DNA of 48,867 nt from CAVUAF01 sp964460655 (lineage in GTDB: Bacteria > Acidobacteriota > Terriglobia > Terriglobales > Acidobacteriaceae): assembly GCA_964460655.1 (NCBI GenBank), contig CAYWSH010000009.1, positions 1-48,867 on the forward strand, in the 5' to 3' direction. Below, piece after piece: positions 1-8,989 of this stretch. The translations under genes were made by a program, and so were the position numbers. How positions within the stretch are numbered: the stretch's first letter is position 1; each line of letters opens with the position of its first letter. Under the pieces are notes generated by a model. It was not told where the DNA came from and searched no databases. It saw only the letters and a program-made list of their open reading frames with translations.

Positions 1-718
1 GACGGACGTGCGGGATGGCGATGGTTGCGTCCATCTGCTTCAGCACATCGCGGTCGAGGCCGGCGCCTTCGTTGCCGATAACGATCGCCACGCCACCTCT
101 CAGGTCCGTCTGATCGATTGACGTTCCTTTGTGCGAGGACGTCCCGAGCAGGCGCACGTTGCGCTGCTTCAGTTCTGCGATCGCCTCGCTGAGCTTCACA
201 TTCACGATCGGCAAGCGAAACGCCGATCCCGCCGCAGCGCGTACCGCCTTCGGATTGAATTGGCTGACGGTCTTCTCGGCCAACAGTACACCGGCGGCGC
301 CAAAGGTCTCCGCTGAGCGTACGAGTGTCCCGAGATTTCCCGGGTCCTGCAGGCCAATGGCGATCACGAGGAGCGGTTCCGCCTCGCGCAGCACGTCGTC
401 AAGCGTGAACGTCTTGAACTTGACGAGTGCCGCCACACCTTGCGGCGTCTCGGTCGTCACCGCACTGGCAAACACCCCGTCGGGCACGGAGAGCGCTTTG
501 ACCTGTGCGCCGAGCTGCGGCAGCAACCGTCGCGCGCGCGCGTCAGCCGATTCACTGACGATGACGGTGTGGATCTTCAGCCCCGCGCGGATCGCTTCTT
601 CGATGAGCCGCACGCCCTCGATAGCGTGCAGGCCGTCGCGTGTGGCGTCCCCGTGCGCGAACGACTGCCGCAGGTCTTTGACACGTGGATGCTGACGGCT
701 GGTGATACGGCGAAGCAT
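1..718 (-). CDS. SpoU/TrmH-family RNA 2'-O-ribose methyltransferase (3' end off the window)
   Basis: The frame opens at an ATG at 718 and stays open to the window edge, giving about 239 residues without a stop. The N-terminus (MLRRITSRQHPRVKDLRQ) resembles the substrate-binding domain of SpoU enzymes. The C-terminal part carries the SpoU knot motifs: an NPKAVRAAAGSAFRLP-like motif 1, IVIGNEGAGL as motif 2 (near residues 208-217) and the start of motif 3 (AIPHV). Proteins of this family transfer methyl from S-adenosylmethionine to a ribose 2'-hydroxyl of rRNA or tRNA through a trefoil-knot fold. Only the last 20-30 residues should be missing. Whether the target is rRNA or tRNA cannot be read from this fragment. 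Confidence 0.88.
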   Translation of the reverse strand, partial: MLRRITSRQHPRVKDLRQSFAHGDATRDGLHAIEGVRLIEEAIRAGLKIHTVIVSESADARARRLLPQLGAQVKALSVPDGVFASAVTTETPQGVAALVKFKTFTLDDVLREAEPLLVIAIGLQDPGNLGTLVRSAETFGAAGVLLAEKTVSQFNPKAVRAAAGSAFRLPIVNVKLSEAIAELKQRNVRLLGTSSHKGTSIDQTDLRGGVAIVIGNEGAGLDRDVLKQMDATIAIPHVR

Positions 719-747
719 CCGCAAAACCTACCAGCAAGCTAAGGAGA

Positions 748-889
748 TGTCATGTTGAGCGGAGCAGCGGGCCCGCTGTGCGGGCCCCTGCGAAGTCGAA
801 ACATCCCTATAGAACCCGTCATTCCGAGTTGCAATAGGGATGCTTCGACTGCGCGGCCACGTGCGCGCCCGCTTCGCTCAGCATGACGA
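748..889. repeat. Head-to-head pair of REP-like elements
   Basis: Arm one (748-810) begins TGTCATGTTGAGCGGAGCA and ends AGTCGAAACATCCCTAT. Arm two (834-889) is its reverse complement with some changes: read leftward it begins CGTCATGCTGAGCGAAGC and ends AGTCGAAGCATCCCTAT. Each arm has its own internal GC palindrome. The pair fills the gap between the methyltransferase promoter side and the LolA-like 3' end. This resembles dispersed intergenic repeats that I associate with Acidobacteriota; the association is from memory. Confidence 0.75.
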
Positions 890-907
890 TTCGATTGTGG
901 TCGACGT

Positions 908-1663
908 CTACTCGCCTTGCGGGCTCACGACCTTCGTCTTGCCGGTGGTTTTGAGCTTCCACGCGTCGTTCGGGATCTCGCCGTTCAGCTTGATGTTCGA
1001 ATACTTCGCCAGACGATAGTCGCCGCTGGGCTCGGTGAACTTCTGCTGCACGCTCACGCCCCGCGCGGTGTCGATCCACAGCGTGATCTGGCTGAACATG
1101 TTATGCAGGCGGGGTGTCTTCGGCGTGAGGTCGAGCCGCGCCGTACGGACGCCGTTCAGCTCCTCCATGCCACCCAGCTTCACTTCGAACGAATGCTCAA
1201 GGTCATGGCCGCGTCCGCCGAAGCCGAGCACGAGGAAGCTCTCGAAGTCTTCCTTGTTCTTGCCTGCGGCATACAGCGTGATCTGGTCGATCTTCGGCTG
1301 GTAGAGCTGCATCTTGCCGCCGGTGTAGAGCAGGTACTTCTGGTCGGGGGCCGTGATATGAGCCGCCATCTGCACATCTTTGCCGGCGCGCTTGAAGTAG
1401 ATGGCGCCCTTTTGCGTGTCGGTCTCGTTGACCACGCGCTGGTACTGGTCCCATACGAAGTCGGCTTGCGCGTTCTGGAACTTCGCCGCCGCCGCATCCA
1501 TCTCGCTGAGCACACGCCCGAGCGCTCCGTCGTCGGCCGCGGGATGTGCAGGCGCCGTCGCATGCGCGCCCGGCTTGGCCACGGGAGGACTCACCGTGCT
1601 CGTCTGCTGCGCGGCACCAACAGCTGTGACTGCCATGACCACGATCAGGACTATCTTCTTCAT
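908..1663 (-). CDS. LolA-like outer-membrane lipoprotein carrier/sorting protein
   Basis: This 251-residue protein starts with a cleavable signal peptide (MKKIVLIVVMAVTAVGAAQ). A Pro/Ala/His-rich linker follows to about residue 45, then a beta-rich domain. Features such as FVWDQYQRVVNETDTQKGAIYFKR, YTGGKMQLYQPKIDQ and an ITLWIDTARGVSVQQKF-type strand pattern match the LolA/LolB half-barrel fold. Such proteins bind lipoprotein acyl chains in the periplasm and ferry them to the outer membrane. The start ATG at 1663 follows a weak AAAGAG ribosome site. It is divergent from the beta-propeller gene at 1813, with 149 bp between them. Family assignment is by fold-like pattern; the specific cargo is unknown. 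Confidence 0.7.
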   Translation of the reverse strand: MKKIVLIVVMAVTAVGAAQQTSTVSPPVAKPGAHATAPAHPAADDGALGRVLSEMDAAAAKFQNAQADFVWDQYQRVVNETDTQKGAIYFKRAGKDVQMAAHITAPDQKYLLYTGGKMQLYQPKIDQITLYAAGKNKEDFESFLVLGFGGRGHDLEHSFEVKLGGMEELNGVRTARLDLTPKTPRLHNMFSQITLWIDTARGVSVQQKFTEPSGDYRLAKYSNIKLNGEIPNDAWKLKTTGKTKVVSPQGE

Positions 1664-1812
1664 CGTCGCTCTTTACCTGTGCTTGCTATTGGATTCATGG
1701 AAACGCCGTCACGTCGCCGTAAAAGTGCTCGGAAGCTTAAACCCTGGCTACGGTTTCCGCGACCTCCTACCTCGTGTAGGATGTCGGCCCACCGCCATCA
1801 TCGGAGGACGCC

Positions 1813-4800
1813 GTGACCCGCACCTCACGCCTCATCGTTCTGCTCGTCGCCTCGACCGCACTTTTCGCCCAGCCGCCCCGCGGCCAGCGCACCCAACCCA
1901 CGCCCACGCAACCGGCTGCGAACGCGACGCAGCAGCCGACGAATCAGCCCGAGGGTCAGACGGCAACGACGACCCCGGCGCCTTCGCGCGGCGAGCAAGC
2001 CCCCGCTGAGCGCCCGGAAGACCGCCAGTGGCGCGGCCTTACGTGGCGGCAGATCGGCCCGTTCCGTGGCGGACGTGCCCTCGCAGTGGCCGGCGCGTCA
2101 TCGCAGCCCACGACGTACTACTTCGGCTCGGTCGGCGGCGGCGTGTGGAAGACGACTGACAGCGGCAACACCTGGATACCCATCTTCGATCGTGTGCGCG
2201 GTGTCTCGTCCATCGGCAGCATCGCCGTGGCCGAGTCCGACCCGAACGTCGTCTATGTCGGCTCGGGCGAAGCTTGTATCCGCGGCAACATCATCGCCGG
2301 CAACGGCGTGTACAAGTCCATCGATGGCGGCAAGACGTGGGCCCACATCGGGCTGAACGATACGCAGAGCATCGGCCGCGTCATCGTGCATCCGCGCAAT
2401 GCGGATCTTGTCTTCGTCGCGGCCCTCGGCCATGTCTACGGCACGAACTCGGAGCGTGGCCTCTTCCGTTCCGCCGACGGCGGCAAGACCTGGCAGAAGG
2501 TGCTCTACAAGGACGAGAAGACCGGGGCCATCGACGTCGCCTTCGATCCCACGAATCCCAGCATCATGTTCGCGGCACTCTGGGAGGCGTCTCGCAAACC
2601 GTGGGAGATGATCAGCGGCGGACCGGGCAGCGGCCTCTACAAGTCGGTGGACGGCGGCCTGACGTGGAAGCAGGTGCAGGGCAACGGGCTGCCGCGCACG
2701 ACGATAGGCCGCATCGGCGTCAGCGTGAGCGGCACCAATGGCAACCGCGTGTACGCGATCGTCGAGGCCGAGAACGGCGGCGTCTTCCGCTCCGACGATG
2801 GCGGCGACAACTGGCGCTTGCTGAACAGTGAGCGCAACCTACGGCAGCGCGCCTGGTACTACACGCACATCTTTGCTGACCCGAAAACGGCAGACACCGT
2901 GTATGTGCTGAACACCAGCATGTATCGCTCCACCGACGGCGGACGTACGTTCACGCCGCTGCCGGCGCCGCACGGCGACCATCACGGCCTGTGGATCGAT
3001 CCCACGAATCCGCAGCGCATGATCAACTCGAATGACGGCGGCGCGAACATCTCGAACAACGGCGGCGTAACCTGGAGCGGGCAGGACAACCAGCCGACGG
3101 CGCAGTTCTACCACGTCATCGCCGACAATCAGTATCCGTACCACGTCTACGGCGCGCAGCAGGACAACTCGACAGTCGGCATCGCAACACGCGGCGACGG
3201 CGGCGGCATCGACCGCAGCGACTGGTACCCGGTCGGCGGCGGCGAATCGGGCTACATCGCGCCCGATCCGCGCGATCCCGAGATCATCTACGCCGGCTCC
3301 TACGGCGGCCTGATCACGCGCCTCAACCGCCATACCAACCAGTCGCAGCCCGTGAATCCGTGGCCGCGCAATCCCATGGGCCACGGCGCCAGCGACCTGA
3401 AATACCGCTTCCAGTGGACGTATCCCATCGTCATTTCGCCGCACGATCCGGCGACGGTCTACACCGCGGCGCAGGTGCTGTTCAAATCCACCGACAACGG
3501 CATGAGTTGGACGGCGATCAGCGGCGACCTCACGCGCAACGACCGCTCGAAGCAGCAATCGTCCGGCGGCCCGATCACCAAGGACAACACCAGCATCGAG
3601 TACTACGACACCATATTCAGCGTCGCCGAATCGCCGAAGCAGGCCGGCGTGATCTGGGTCGGCACCGATGATGGCTTGATCCAGGTGACGCGCGATGCCG
3701 GCAAGTCGTGGCAGAACGTCACCCCGAAGGAAATGCCGGAGTGGGGCCGCGTCGAGATGGTCGAAGCTTCGCCAAGCGACGCGGGCACCGCGTACGTCGC
3801 CGTCAACAAGCACGAGCTCGACGATTGGGTGCCGTACGCGTTCAAGACCACCGATTTCGGCAAGACCTGGACGAAGATCACCAACGGCCTGCCGCAAGGC
3901 GCGCTCGTACGCGCAGTGCGCGAAGACCCTACGCGCAAAGAGCTGCTCTTTGCCGGGACAGAAACCGGCGTTTTCGTTTCGTTCGACGGCGGTGCGAGCT
4001 GGTCGAACGACATCCAGCGCAATCTTCCCACGACACCCGCGCACGACCTCATCGTGAAAGGCAACGACGTCGTGGTCGCGACGCATGGCCGGGCGTTCTG
4101 GATCTTGGATGACATCAGCCCGCTACGGCAGGTGAGCCCGGCTATTCATAACGAAGACGCGACATTGTTCAAGCCGTCGGCTGCGATCCGTGTGCGCGGC
4201 GGCGGCTTCGAGATCCCCAGCGGACGCCCACTGGGACAGAATCCACCGGGCGGCGCCGTGATTTATTACCTGCTGAAGAATGCGCCGGCGCCGCGTGCCG
4301 AGATCACGGTCGAAGTCACCGACGCGAGCGGCAAGCAGGTTCGCAAGTTCTCGAACGTTGCGCGTCCGGAAGATGGCTCTCCCGAGGACGCGGAGACTCC
4401 CGCTGCCTTCCGTCGCGGTGGCGGCGGGCCGAATCGGCTGCCTGCCGAAGCGGGGTTGAATCGCTTCGTCTGGAACCTGCGCTATGACGACGCCGCGCGC
4501 GTCCCGAACTCACCGCTCTGGGCGGGCAGTACTACCGGGCCGCTGCTTGTACCGGGTACGTACCAGCTCAAGCTGACGGTCGGCGGCAAGTCGTACACGC
4601 AGCCGCTCGAGATCAAGCTCGATCCGCGTTTGCAGCTCCAGCCGGGCGACATTCAGAAGCAGTTCGACCTGCGGTGGCAGATCCATCAGGCGCTCGACGA
4701 GACGCACAAAGCCGTGAACCAGATCCGCAACGTGCGTCGCCAGGCACAAGACCTGCAGCGGCGCGTAGCGGGATCGCCGGCGGCAACCGCGGTCGGCGAC

Positions 4801-5142
4801 GCCTTCAAAAAGCTCGACGCCAAGATGACGCCCATCGAGGAGGCGCTCGTGCAGGTGAAGTCGCGCTCCTCGCAGGACCCGCTGAACTTCCCCATCAAGC
4901 TGAACAATGAACTCGCCGCGCTCGCCGGCGAAGTCGAGGCTGCGGACGCGGCGCCGACCAAGCAAGCACAAGAAGTCTTTCAGGTGCTGAAGGCGGAACT
5001 CGATCCGCAACTCGCTGCCTGGAAGCAGGTGCTCGCGACCGATGTACCGGCGTTCAACGAGTTGGTGAAACAGCAGAACATCCCGGCAGTGAATCCGGAT
5101 GCACGTCCGGAGGCGCCGGCGCAGACGCCACCGGGGATGTGA
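1813..5142 (+). CDS. Secreted sortilin/VPS10-type BNR-repeat beta-propeller protein
   Basis: The GTG start at 1813 is preceded by a good GGAGG site. The 1109-residue product has a signal peptide (residues 1-19), then a Pro/Gln/Thr-rich low-complexity linker to about residue 75. The central part repeats Asp-box (S-x-D-x-G-x-T-W) motifs at least ten times, for example TTDSGNTW, SIDGGKTW, SADGGKTW, SVDGGLTW, STDNGMSW, TTDFGKTW and SFDGGASW. These mark a multi-bladed beta-propeller like those of glycosyl hydrolases and VPS10/sortilin domains. The last 150 residues are charged and probably helical. Database names for such proteins often say glycosyl hydrolase, but I see no defined catalytic residues, so substrate and activity stay open. 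It is probably periplasmic or exported. A terminator follows at 5162. Confidence 0.85.
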   Translation: MTRTSRLIVLLVASTALFAQPPRGQRTQPTPTQPAANATQQPTNQPEGQTATTTPAPSRGEQAPAERPEDRQWRGLTWRQIGPFRGGRALAVAGASSQPTTYYFGSVGGGVWKTTDSGNTWIPIFDRVRGVSSIGSIAVAESDPNVVYVGSGEACIRGNIIAGNGVYKSIDGGKTWAHIGLNDTQSIGRVIVHPRNADLVFVAALGHVYGTNSERGLFRSADGGKTWQKVLYKDEKTGAIDVAFDPTNPSIMFAALWEASRKPWEMISGGPGSGLYKSVDGGLTWKQVQGNGLPRTTIGRIGVSVSGTNGNRVYAIVEAENGGVFRSDDGGDNWRLLNSERNLRQRAWYYTHIFADPKTADTVYVLNTSMYRSTDGGRTFTPLPAPHGDHHGLWIDPTNPQRMINSNDGGANISNNGGVTWSGQDNQPTAQFYHVIADNQYPYHVYGAQQDNSTVGIATRGDGGGIDRSDWYPVGGGESGYIAPDPRDPEIIYAGSYGGLITRLNRHTNQSQPVNPWPRNPMGHGASDLKYRFQWTYPIVISPHDPATVYTAAQVLFKSTDNGMSWTAISGDLTRNDRSKQQSSGGPITKDNTSIEYYDTIFSVAESPKQAGVIWVGTDDGLIQVTRDAGKSWQNVTPKEMPEWGRVEMVEASPSDAGTAYVAVNKHELDDWVPYAFKTTDFGKTWTKITNGLPQGALVRAVREDPTRKELLFAGTETGVFVSFDGGASWSNDIQRNLPTTPAHDLIVKGNDVVVATHGRAFWILDDISPLRQVSPAIHNEDATLFKPSAAIRVRGGGFEIPSGRPLGQNPPGGAVIYYLLKNAPAPRAEITVEVTDASGKQVRKFSNVARPEDGSPEDAETPAAFRRGGGGPNRLPAEAGLNRFVWNLRYDDAARVPNSPLWAGSTTGPLLVPGTYQLKLTVGGKSYTQPLEIKLDPRLQLQPGDIQKQFDLRWQIHQALDETHKAVNQIRNVRRQAQDLQRRVAGSPAATAVGDAFKKLDAKMTPIEEALVQVKSRSSQDPLNFPIKLNNELAALAGEVEAADAAPTKQAQEVFQVLKAELDPQLAAWKQVLATDVPAFNELVKQQNIPAVNPDARPEAPAQTPPGM

Positions 5143-5161
5143 CGACACCGCAAGACGATGG

Positions 5162-5192
5162 AGCCCGGCCACCTCGGCCGGGCTTCTTATTT
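5162..5192 (+). terminator. Intrinsic terminator of the beta-propeller gene
   Basis: A perfect 9-bp stem AGCCCGGCC/GGCCGGGCT with loop ACCTC (5162-5184) is followed by TCTTATTT. It lies 20 bases past the stop at 5142 and next to the end of the convergent DUF1697 gene, so it may serve both. The same stem recurs at 47657-47680. Confidence 0.85.
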
Positions 5193-5735
5193 GCCTGACT
5201 TCACCCTCTTCGGGGGCTCCGCGCTCAGGACCTTTACAATCGCCGCGACTGTGTTCCAGTTCCGTGTCGTCACCGGCACATCGAACAGTTTGTCGACCTG
5301 GGCGAGATAGCTGATGGTCTTCATGTGACGCCGGTACATGCCGAACGCGAAGCGCTTGCGGCATCCCAGGACGCGGACCAGCCACTCTCCTTCCGGGAAT
5401 CCGACGGGAAGCGGCTTACGAGAACGCCCATCTCTCGCCAGCACGCTCACGAACCGCACAATGTCGGGGCGGGCCGGCTCGTCACGAAACGGATCGTCAG
5501 TCACCAGGCGAGCGAAATCGACGCCTTCACAGAGGACGATCTCCGTCTCAAACGGCAGTTTCTTGCGCAACGCGGCCTGGAACTTCGCGGCCGGCCCCGG
5601 CTTGCGGACGACGAACGTGCCCGCCGCGCCGATGTTCACCACGTCGTAGGCGCTTAACTCCTTGGCGAGGGCGCTCGGACGGAACGTCCGGTGACCACCA
5701 ACATTCACGCCTCGCAACAGGACCACGAGCGCCAT
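5187..5735 (-). CDS. DUF1697 domain protein
   Basis: The 182-residue product begins MALVVLLRGVNVGGHRTF, the typical opening of the DUF1697 family. It continues with the family's VVNIGAAGTFVV-type segment, where many members read NVQTYIQSGN. The function of the family is not established. The start ATG directly abuts the stop of the FAD-subunit gene upstream (stop at 5736-5738), with only a weak ribosome site. It is therefore probably translated from the same message as the molybdenum hydroxylase operon. Whether that link is functional or accidental is unknown. Confidence 0.82.
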   Translation of the reverse strand: MALVVLLRGVNVGGHRTFRPSALAKELSAYDVVNIGAAGTFVVRKPGPAAKFQAALRKKLPFETEIVLCEGVDFARLVTDDPFRDEPARPDIVRFVSVLARDGRSRKPLPVGFPEGEWLVRVLGCRKRFAFGMYRRHMKTISYLAQVDKLFDVPVTTRNWNTVAAIVKVLSAEPPKRVKSGK

Positions 5736-6578
5736 CTATCGCGCCGCCGCCTCGACCGCGCGCTGGCAGTACACCGCCGCCAAATGCTTGCGATACTCCG
5801 CGGAAGCGAAATGGTCGCCCAGTGGCTGGACCTTGTCAGCGGCTTTCGCTGCGGCATCTGCGATCGCGCTGAGCGGCTTGCCGCGCAGCGCCTTCTCCAC
5901 GCGGATCGCGCGATACGCATGATCAGCCACGCCGGTGACGCCGATCGTGGCACTATCGATGCTCGCGCCCTTCATCTTCACCACGGCGGCCACTCCGACC
6001 ACGGCAAATCCCGACGCCGGATGATGGAACTTCTCGTACGCCGTGCCGCTGCCCGTTGTGTTGCGCACGCGTATCTCGGTCAGGATCTCGCCGGCGGCGA
6101 GCGCGGTAGTGAACAGACCCCGGAAGAAAGCCTTCGCAGCGATGATGCGCTGGCCGCTGCGTGACGTGGCGACCAGTTCTGCGTCCAGTGCCAGGATCGC
6201 CGCCGGATAATCCGCCGCCGGGTCGGCATGCGCCAGGCTGCCGCCCAGCGTGCCGCGGTTCCGTACCTGTACGTCGCCGATGTGCTCGGCCGTCTGTGCC
6301 AGCAACGGCGAATGCGCGCGCAGCACCGGAGAACTTGCGATGTCTGCATGCGTGGTCATCGCACCGATAGCAACACGATCGCCCGCATCGCGCACGTAGC
6401 TGAGTCCTGCGATGCGGCCGAGGTCCACGAGCACCGGCGGCTGCGCCACGCGCAGCTTCATGGCCGGCAACAGGCTGTGTCCGCCGGCGAGGACCTTGGC
6501 GTCCTCGTTGGCGGCGAGCAGTTCGAGCGCCTCGTGTAGCGTGCGCGGAGCTTCGTATCCAAACTCTGACGGGATCAT
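5736..6578 (-). CDS. FAD-binding subunit of a xanthine/CO-dehydrogenase-like molybdenum hydroxylase (CoxM type)
   Basis: The start ATG at 6578 is chosen because it follows a strong GGAGGG site and overlaps the TGA of the upstream large-subunit gene by four bases (ATGA). An upstream in-frame start would lack these. The 280-residue protein has the FAD_binding_5 signatures AGGHSLLPAMKLR (residues 31-43) and TLGGSLAHADPAADYP, followed by the CO-dehydrogenase flavoprotein C-terminal domain. In such enzymes this subunit passes electrons from the iron-sulfur clusters to FAD and then to a quinone or other acceptor. It is the third gene of the S-L-M operon. Confidence 0.92.
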   Translation of the reverse strand: MIPSEFGYEAPRTLHEALELLAANEDAKVLAGGHSLLPAMKLRVAQPPVLVDLGRIAGLSYVRDAGDRVAIGAMTTHADIASSPVLRAHSPLLAQTAEHIGDVQVRNRGTLGGSLAHADPAADYPAAILALDAELVATSRSGQRIIAAKAFFRGLFTTALAAGEILTEIRVRNTTGSGTAYEKFHHPASGFAVVGVAAVVKMKGASIDSATIGVTGVADHAYRAIRVEKALRGKPLSAIADAAAKAADKVQPLGDHFASAEYRKHLAAVYCQRAVEAAAR

Positions 6579-8986
6579 CGTTTCCCTCCTGCCACCGCTG
6601 CGGCCTTCGCGTGGTTGATCGCGCGCCAAACGCGTTCAGGCTTCAACGGCATGTCGATATGCCGTACGCCCAGCGCGTCACACACGGCGTTCACCACCGC
6701 GGGTGCTGACGCGATCGTGCCCGCTTCACCCACGCCCTTCACGCCCATCGGATTCACCGGCGACGGCGTGCAGGTGCGCGCCAGCGTGAATTCCGGCACC
6801 TGATGGGCGCGGGGCGGCGCGTAGTCCATCAACGTGCCGGTAACGAGCTGCCCGTCCTCGTTATAGATGACTTCTTCGTACAGCGCCTGTGCCATGCCCT
6901 GCGCGATGCCGCCATGGACCTGGCCTTCGACCAGCATCGGGTTGATGACGTTGCCGCAGTCGTCCACCGCGACGTATTTGTCGACGTTGATGGCGCCGGT
7001 AGCGCTATCCACCTCGACCGAGCAGATGTGCGTACCGAACGGGAAGGTGAAATTCGACGGCTCGAAGAAATGCGTCGCATCGAGCCCCGGCTCGACGCCC
7101 GGCGGCAGGTTGCGCGCCACATAAGCGGCGCCCACCACGTCGCCGAACGGCACGCTCTTGCCGTTCTTCAGCGTGATCTTGCCCGCGCGGAACTTTGCGC
7201 CGTCGCCGGTCTTGGCTCCCACCAGATGGGCGGCGATCGCCGCCATCTTCGACTTGAGTTTCTGCGTCGCGAAGTACATCGCCGTCCCGCCTACCGCGGT
7301 CGCGCGCGAGCCGAACGTGCCTATGCCATACGGCACCGCGGCGGTATCGCCGTGCACAATGTTGACGTCGCTCGGCGTGATGCCGAGTTCATCCGCGACG
7401 ATCTGTGCGAACGTGGTCTCCTGGCCCTGGCCGTGCGGCGAAGCGCCCGTCAGCACCGTGACCTTGCCCGTCGGCTCGATGCGCACCGTGCCGCTCTCCC
7501 AGCCGCCCGCCGGCATCGCCGTCGAAGGTCCCATCGCGCAGATCTCGACGTACGTCGAGAAACCGATGCCATAACGCTTCCCGTTCCTCGCACCGGCCTT
7601 CTGCCGCGCGCGAAGCTTCGTATAGTCGCTCAGGTTCAGCGCCTTCTTCAGCGCCAGCTCGTAATTGCCCGAGTCATAGATGATCCCCGTCGACGTGTTG
7701 AACGGGAAGTCCTTCGCCTTGGGGAAATTCTTGCGGCGTATCGCGATGGGATCCAGCCCGAGGTCGTGCGCCGCGATGTCGACGATGCGCTCGATGTAAT
7801 ACGTCGCTTCTGGCCGTCCCGCGCCGCGGTACGCGTCTGTCGACATCTTGTTGGTGAAGACGCCGACGATGTTCACCTCGACCGCCGGGATCTTGTAGCA
7901 GCCGGTGATGAGCAGCGCTGTCAGCGTGGGGATGATCGGCGTCAGCAACTGGTGATACGCGCCCATGTCGGAGAGGATGTGCGCCCGCAGCCCGAGGATC
8001 GTGCCGTCGTTCTTGAGCGCGAGCTCCATGTCGTTGATCTGGTCGCGCCCGTGGATGGTGGCCGCGATGTTCTCGCGCCGCGTCTCGGCCCACTTCACCG
8101 GGCGCCCAAGCTTCATCGCGGCGAACGGCACGACTGCCTCTTCCGCGTAGACATTGAGCTTGGCGCCAAAACCGCCGCCAACTTCCGGCGTCACCGCGCG
8201 CACGCTCGTTTCCGGCAGGTTGAGCATGACGGCGACCTGCGTCTTCAGCAGGTGCGGGATCTGCGTACTCGACCAGATGGTCAAGGTCTTTTCGCCGGGC
8301 AAGTAGCTGGCCAGCACGCCGCGCGGTTCCATCGGGATGGGCGCGAGACGTTGATTGAGCAGGCGGGCCTTCACGACGCGGTCGGCCTTCTTGAACGCGC
8401 CTTCGACGTCGCCATTCTTCATCGGGAACGTGAACGCGACGTTGGAATGGAACTGTTCATGGACGACGTTCGCTTTGTCGGCGACAGCGCTCTCCATATC
8501 GACGACGGCTTGCCGCGGCTCGTATTCGATCTCCACCTTGTCGGCAGCGTCGCGGGCGGTGTAGCCGTCGCTGGCGATCACCGCGACCACCGGCTCGCCG
8601 ACGTAACGCACAAAATCGCGCGCTAGTGCCGGATGCGGCGGGACTTTCAGGTCGGGCAGCGCGCCGGCACACGGAACATTGCCCAGCGAGCCAAGGTCTG
8701 CCTGCGTGTAAACCGCAACGACGCCGGGATGGTTCGCGGCGGCGGTGGTATTGACGGAATTGATCTTCGCGTAGGCATGCGGCGAGCGCACGAAGACACA
8801 GTGCAGCAGGCCGGATAGCCGCAGGTCGTCCGTGTAGTGGCTGATGCCCTGGATGAGCCGCGGATCTTCCTTGCGCTTCATGCGCTGACCGACGAAGGCG
8901 ACCACTTTCGGCATGGGATTAGCTGACTTCCGCGCCGGGGACTTCACGGTCTTCTTCTTGGCGGAGGCTCTCATCTTTTTCGCCAT
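6575..8986 (-). CDS. Molybdopterin-binding large subunit of a xanthine/CO-dehydrogenase-like hydroxylase (form-II CoxL type)
   Basis: This 803-residue protein belongs to the xanthine dehydrogenase family. The active-site loop reads AYRGAGR (about residues 385-391), the form-II pattern, and not the AYXCSFR loop of true form-I aerobic CO dehydrogenase. The catalytic Glu lies in VGEAGT (about E754), and a GQGQETTFAQ segment contacts the cofactor. The real substrate is therefore probably an aldehyde, purine or other heterocycle, not proven CO. An odd Lys/Ala-rich extension of about 24 residues precedes the conserved MPKVVAFVGQRMKRKEDPRL start. The GTAAGG region before the ATG at 8986 gives a ribosome site overlapping the upstream stop. 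Confidence 0.93.
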   Translation of the reverse strand: MAKKMRASAKKKTVKSPARKSANPMPKVVAFVGQRMKRKEDPRLIQGISHYTDDLRLSGLLHCVFVRSPHAYAKINSVNTTAAANHPGVVAVYTQADLGSLGNVPCAGALPDLKVPPHPALARDFVRYVGEPVVAVIASDGYTARDAADKVEIEYEPRQAVVDMESAVADKANVVHEQFHSNVAFTFPMKNGDVEGAFKKADRVVKARLLNQRLAPIPMEPRGVLASYLPGEKTLTIWSSTQIPHLLKTQVAVMLNLPETSVRAVTPEVGGGFGAKLNVYAEEAVVPFAAMKLGRPVKWAETRRENIAATIHGRDQINDMELALKNDGTILGLRAHILSDMGAYHQLLTPIIPTLTALLITGCYKIPAVEVNIVGVFTNKMSTDAYRGAGRPEATYYIERIVDIAAHDLGLDPIAIRRKNFPKAKDFPFNTSTGIIYDSGNYELALKKALNLSDYTKLRARQKAGARNGKRYGIGFSTYVEICAMGPSTAMPAGGWESGTVRIEPTGKVTVLTGASPHGQGQETTFAQIVADELGITPSDVNIVHGDTAAVPYGIGTFGSRATAVGGTAMYFATQKLKSKMAAIAAHLVGAKTGDGAKFRAGKITLKNGKSVPFGDVVGAAYVARNLPPGVEPGLDATHFFEPSNFTFPFGTHICSVEVDSATGAINVDKYVAVDDCGNVINPMLVEGQVHGGIAQGMAQALYEEVIYNEDGQLVTGTLMDYAPPRAHQVPEFTLARTCTPSPVNPMGVKGVGEAGTIASAPAVVNAVCDALGVRHIDMPLKPERVWRAINHAKAAAVAGGKR

Positions 8987-8989
8987 GCC

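Noticed and set aside
2839..4086. A 415-residue open frame opposite the beta-propeller gene
   Set aside because: It is a shadow of the Asp-box repeats, with no family-like motif and no ribosome site.
6803..8626. A 607-residue open frame opposite the large hydroxylase subunit
   Set aside because: It is antisense to a clearly conserved gene and its residue content (Arg, His, Asp and Val rich) is typical of shadow frames in GC-rich DNA.
6575..8986. True aerobic CO dehydrogenase (form I)
   Set aside because: The active-site loop is AYRGAGR and lacks the Cys of the form-I AYXCSFR loop.
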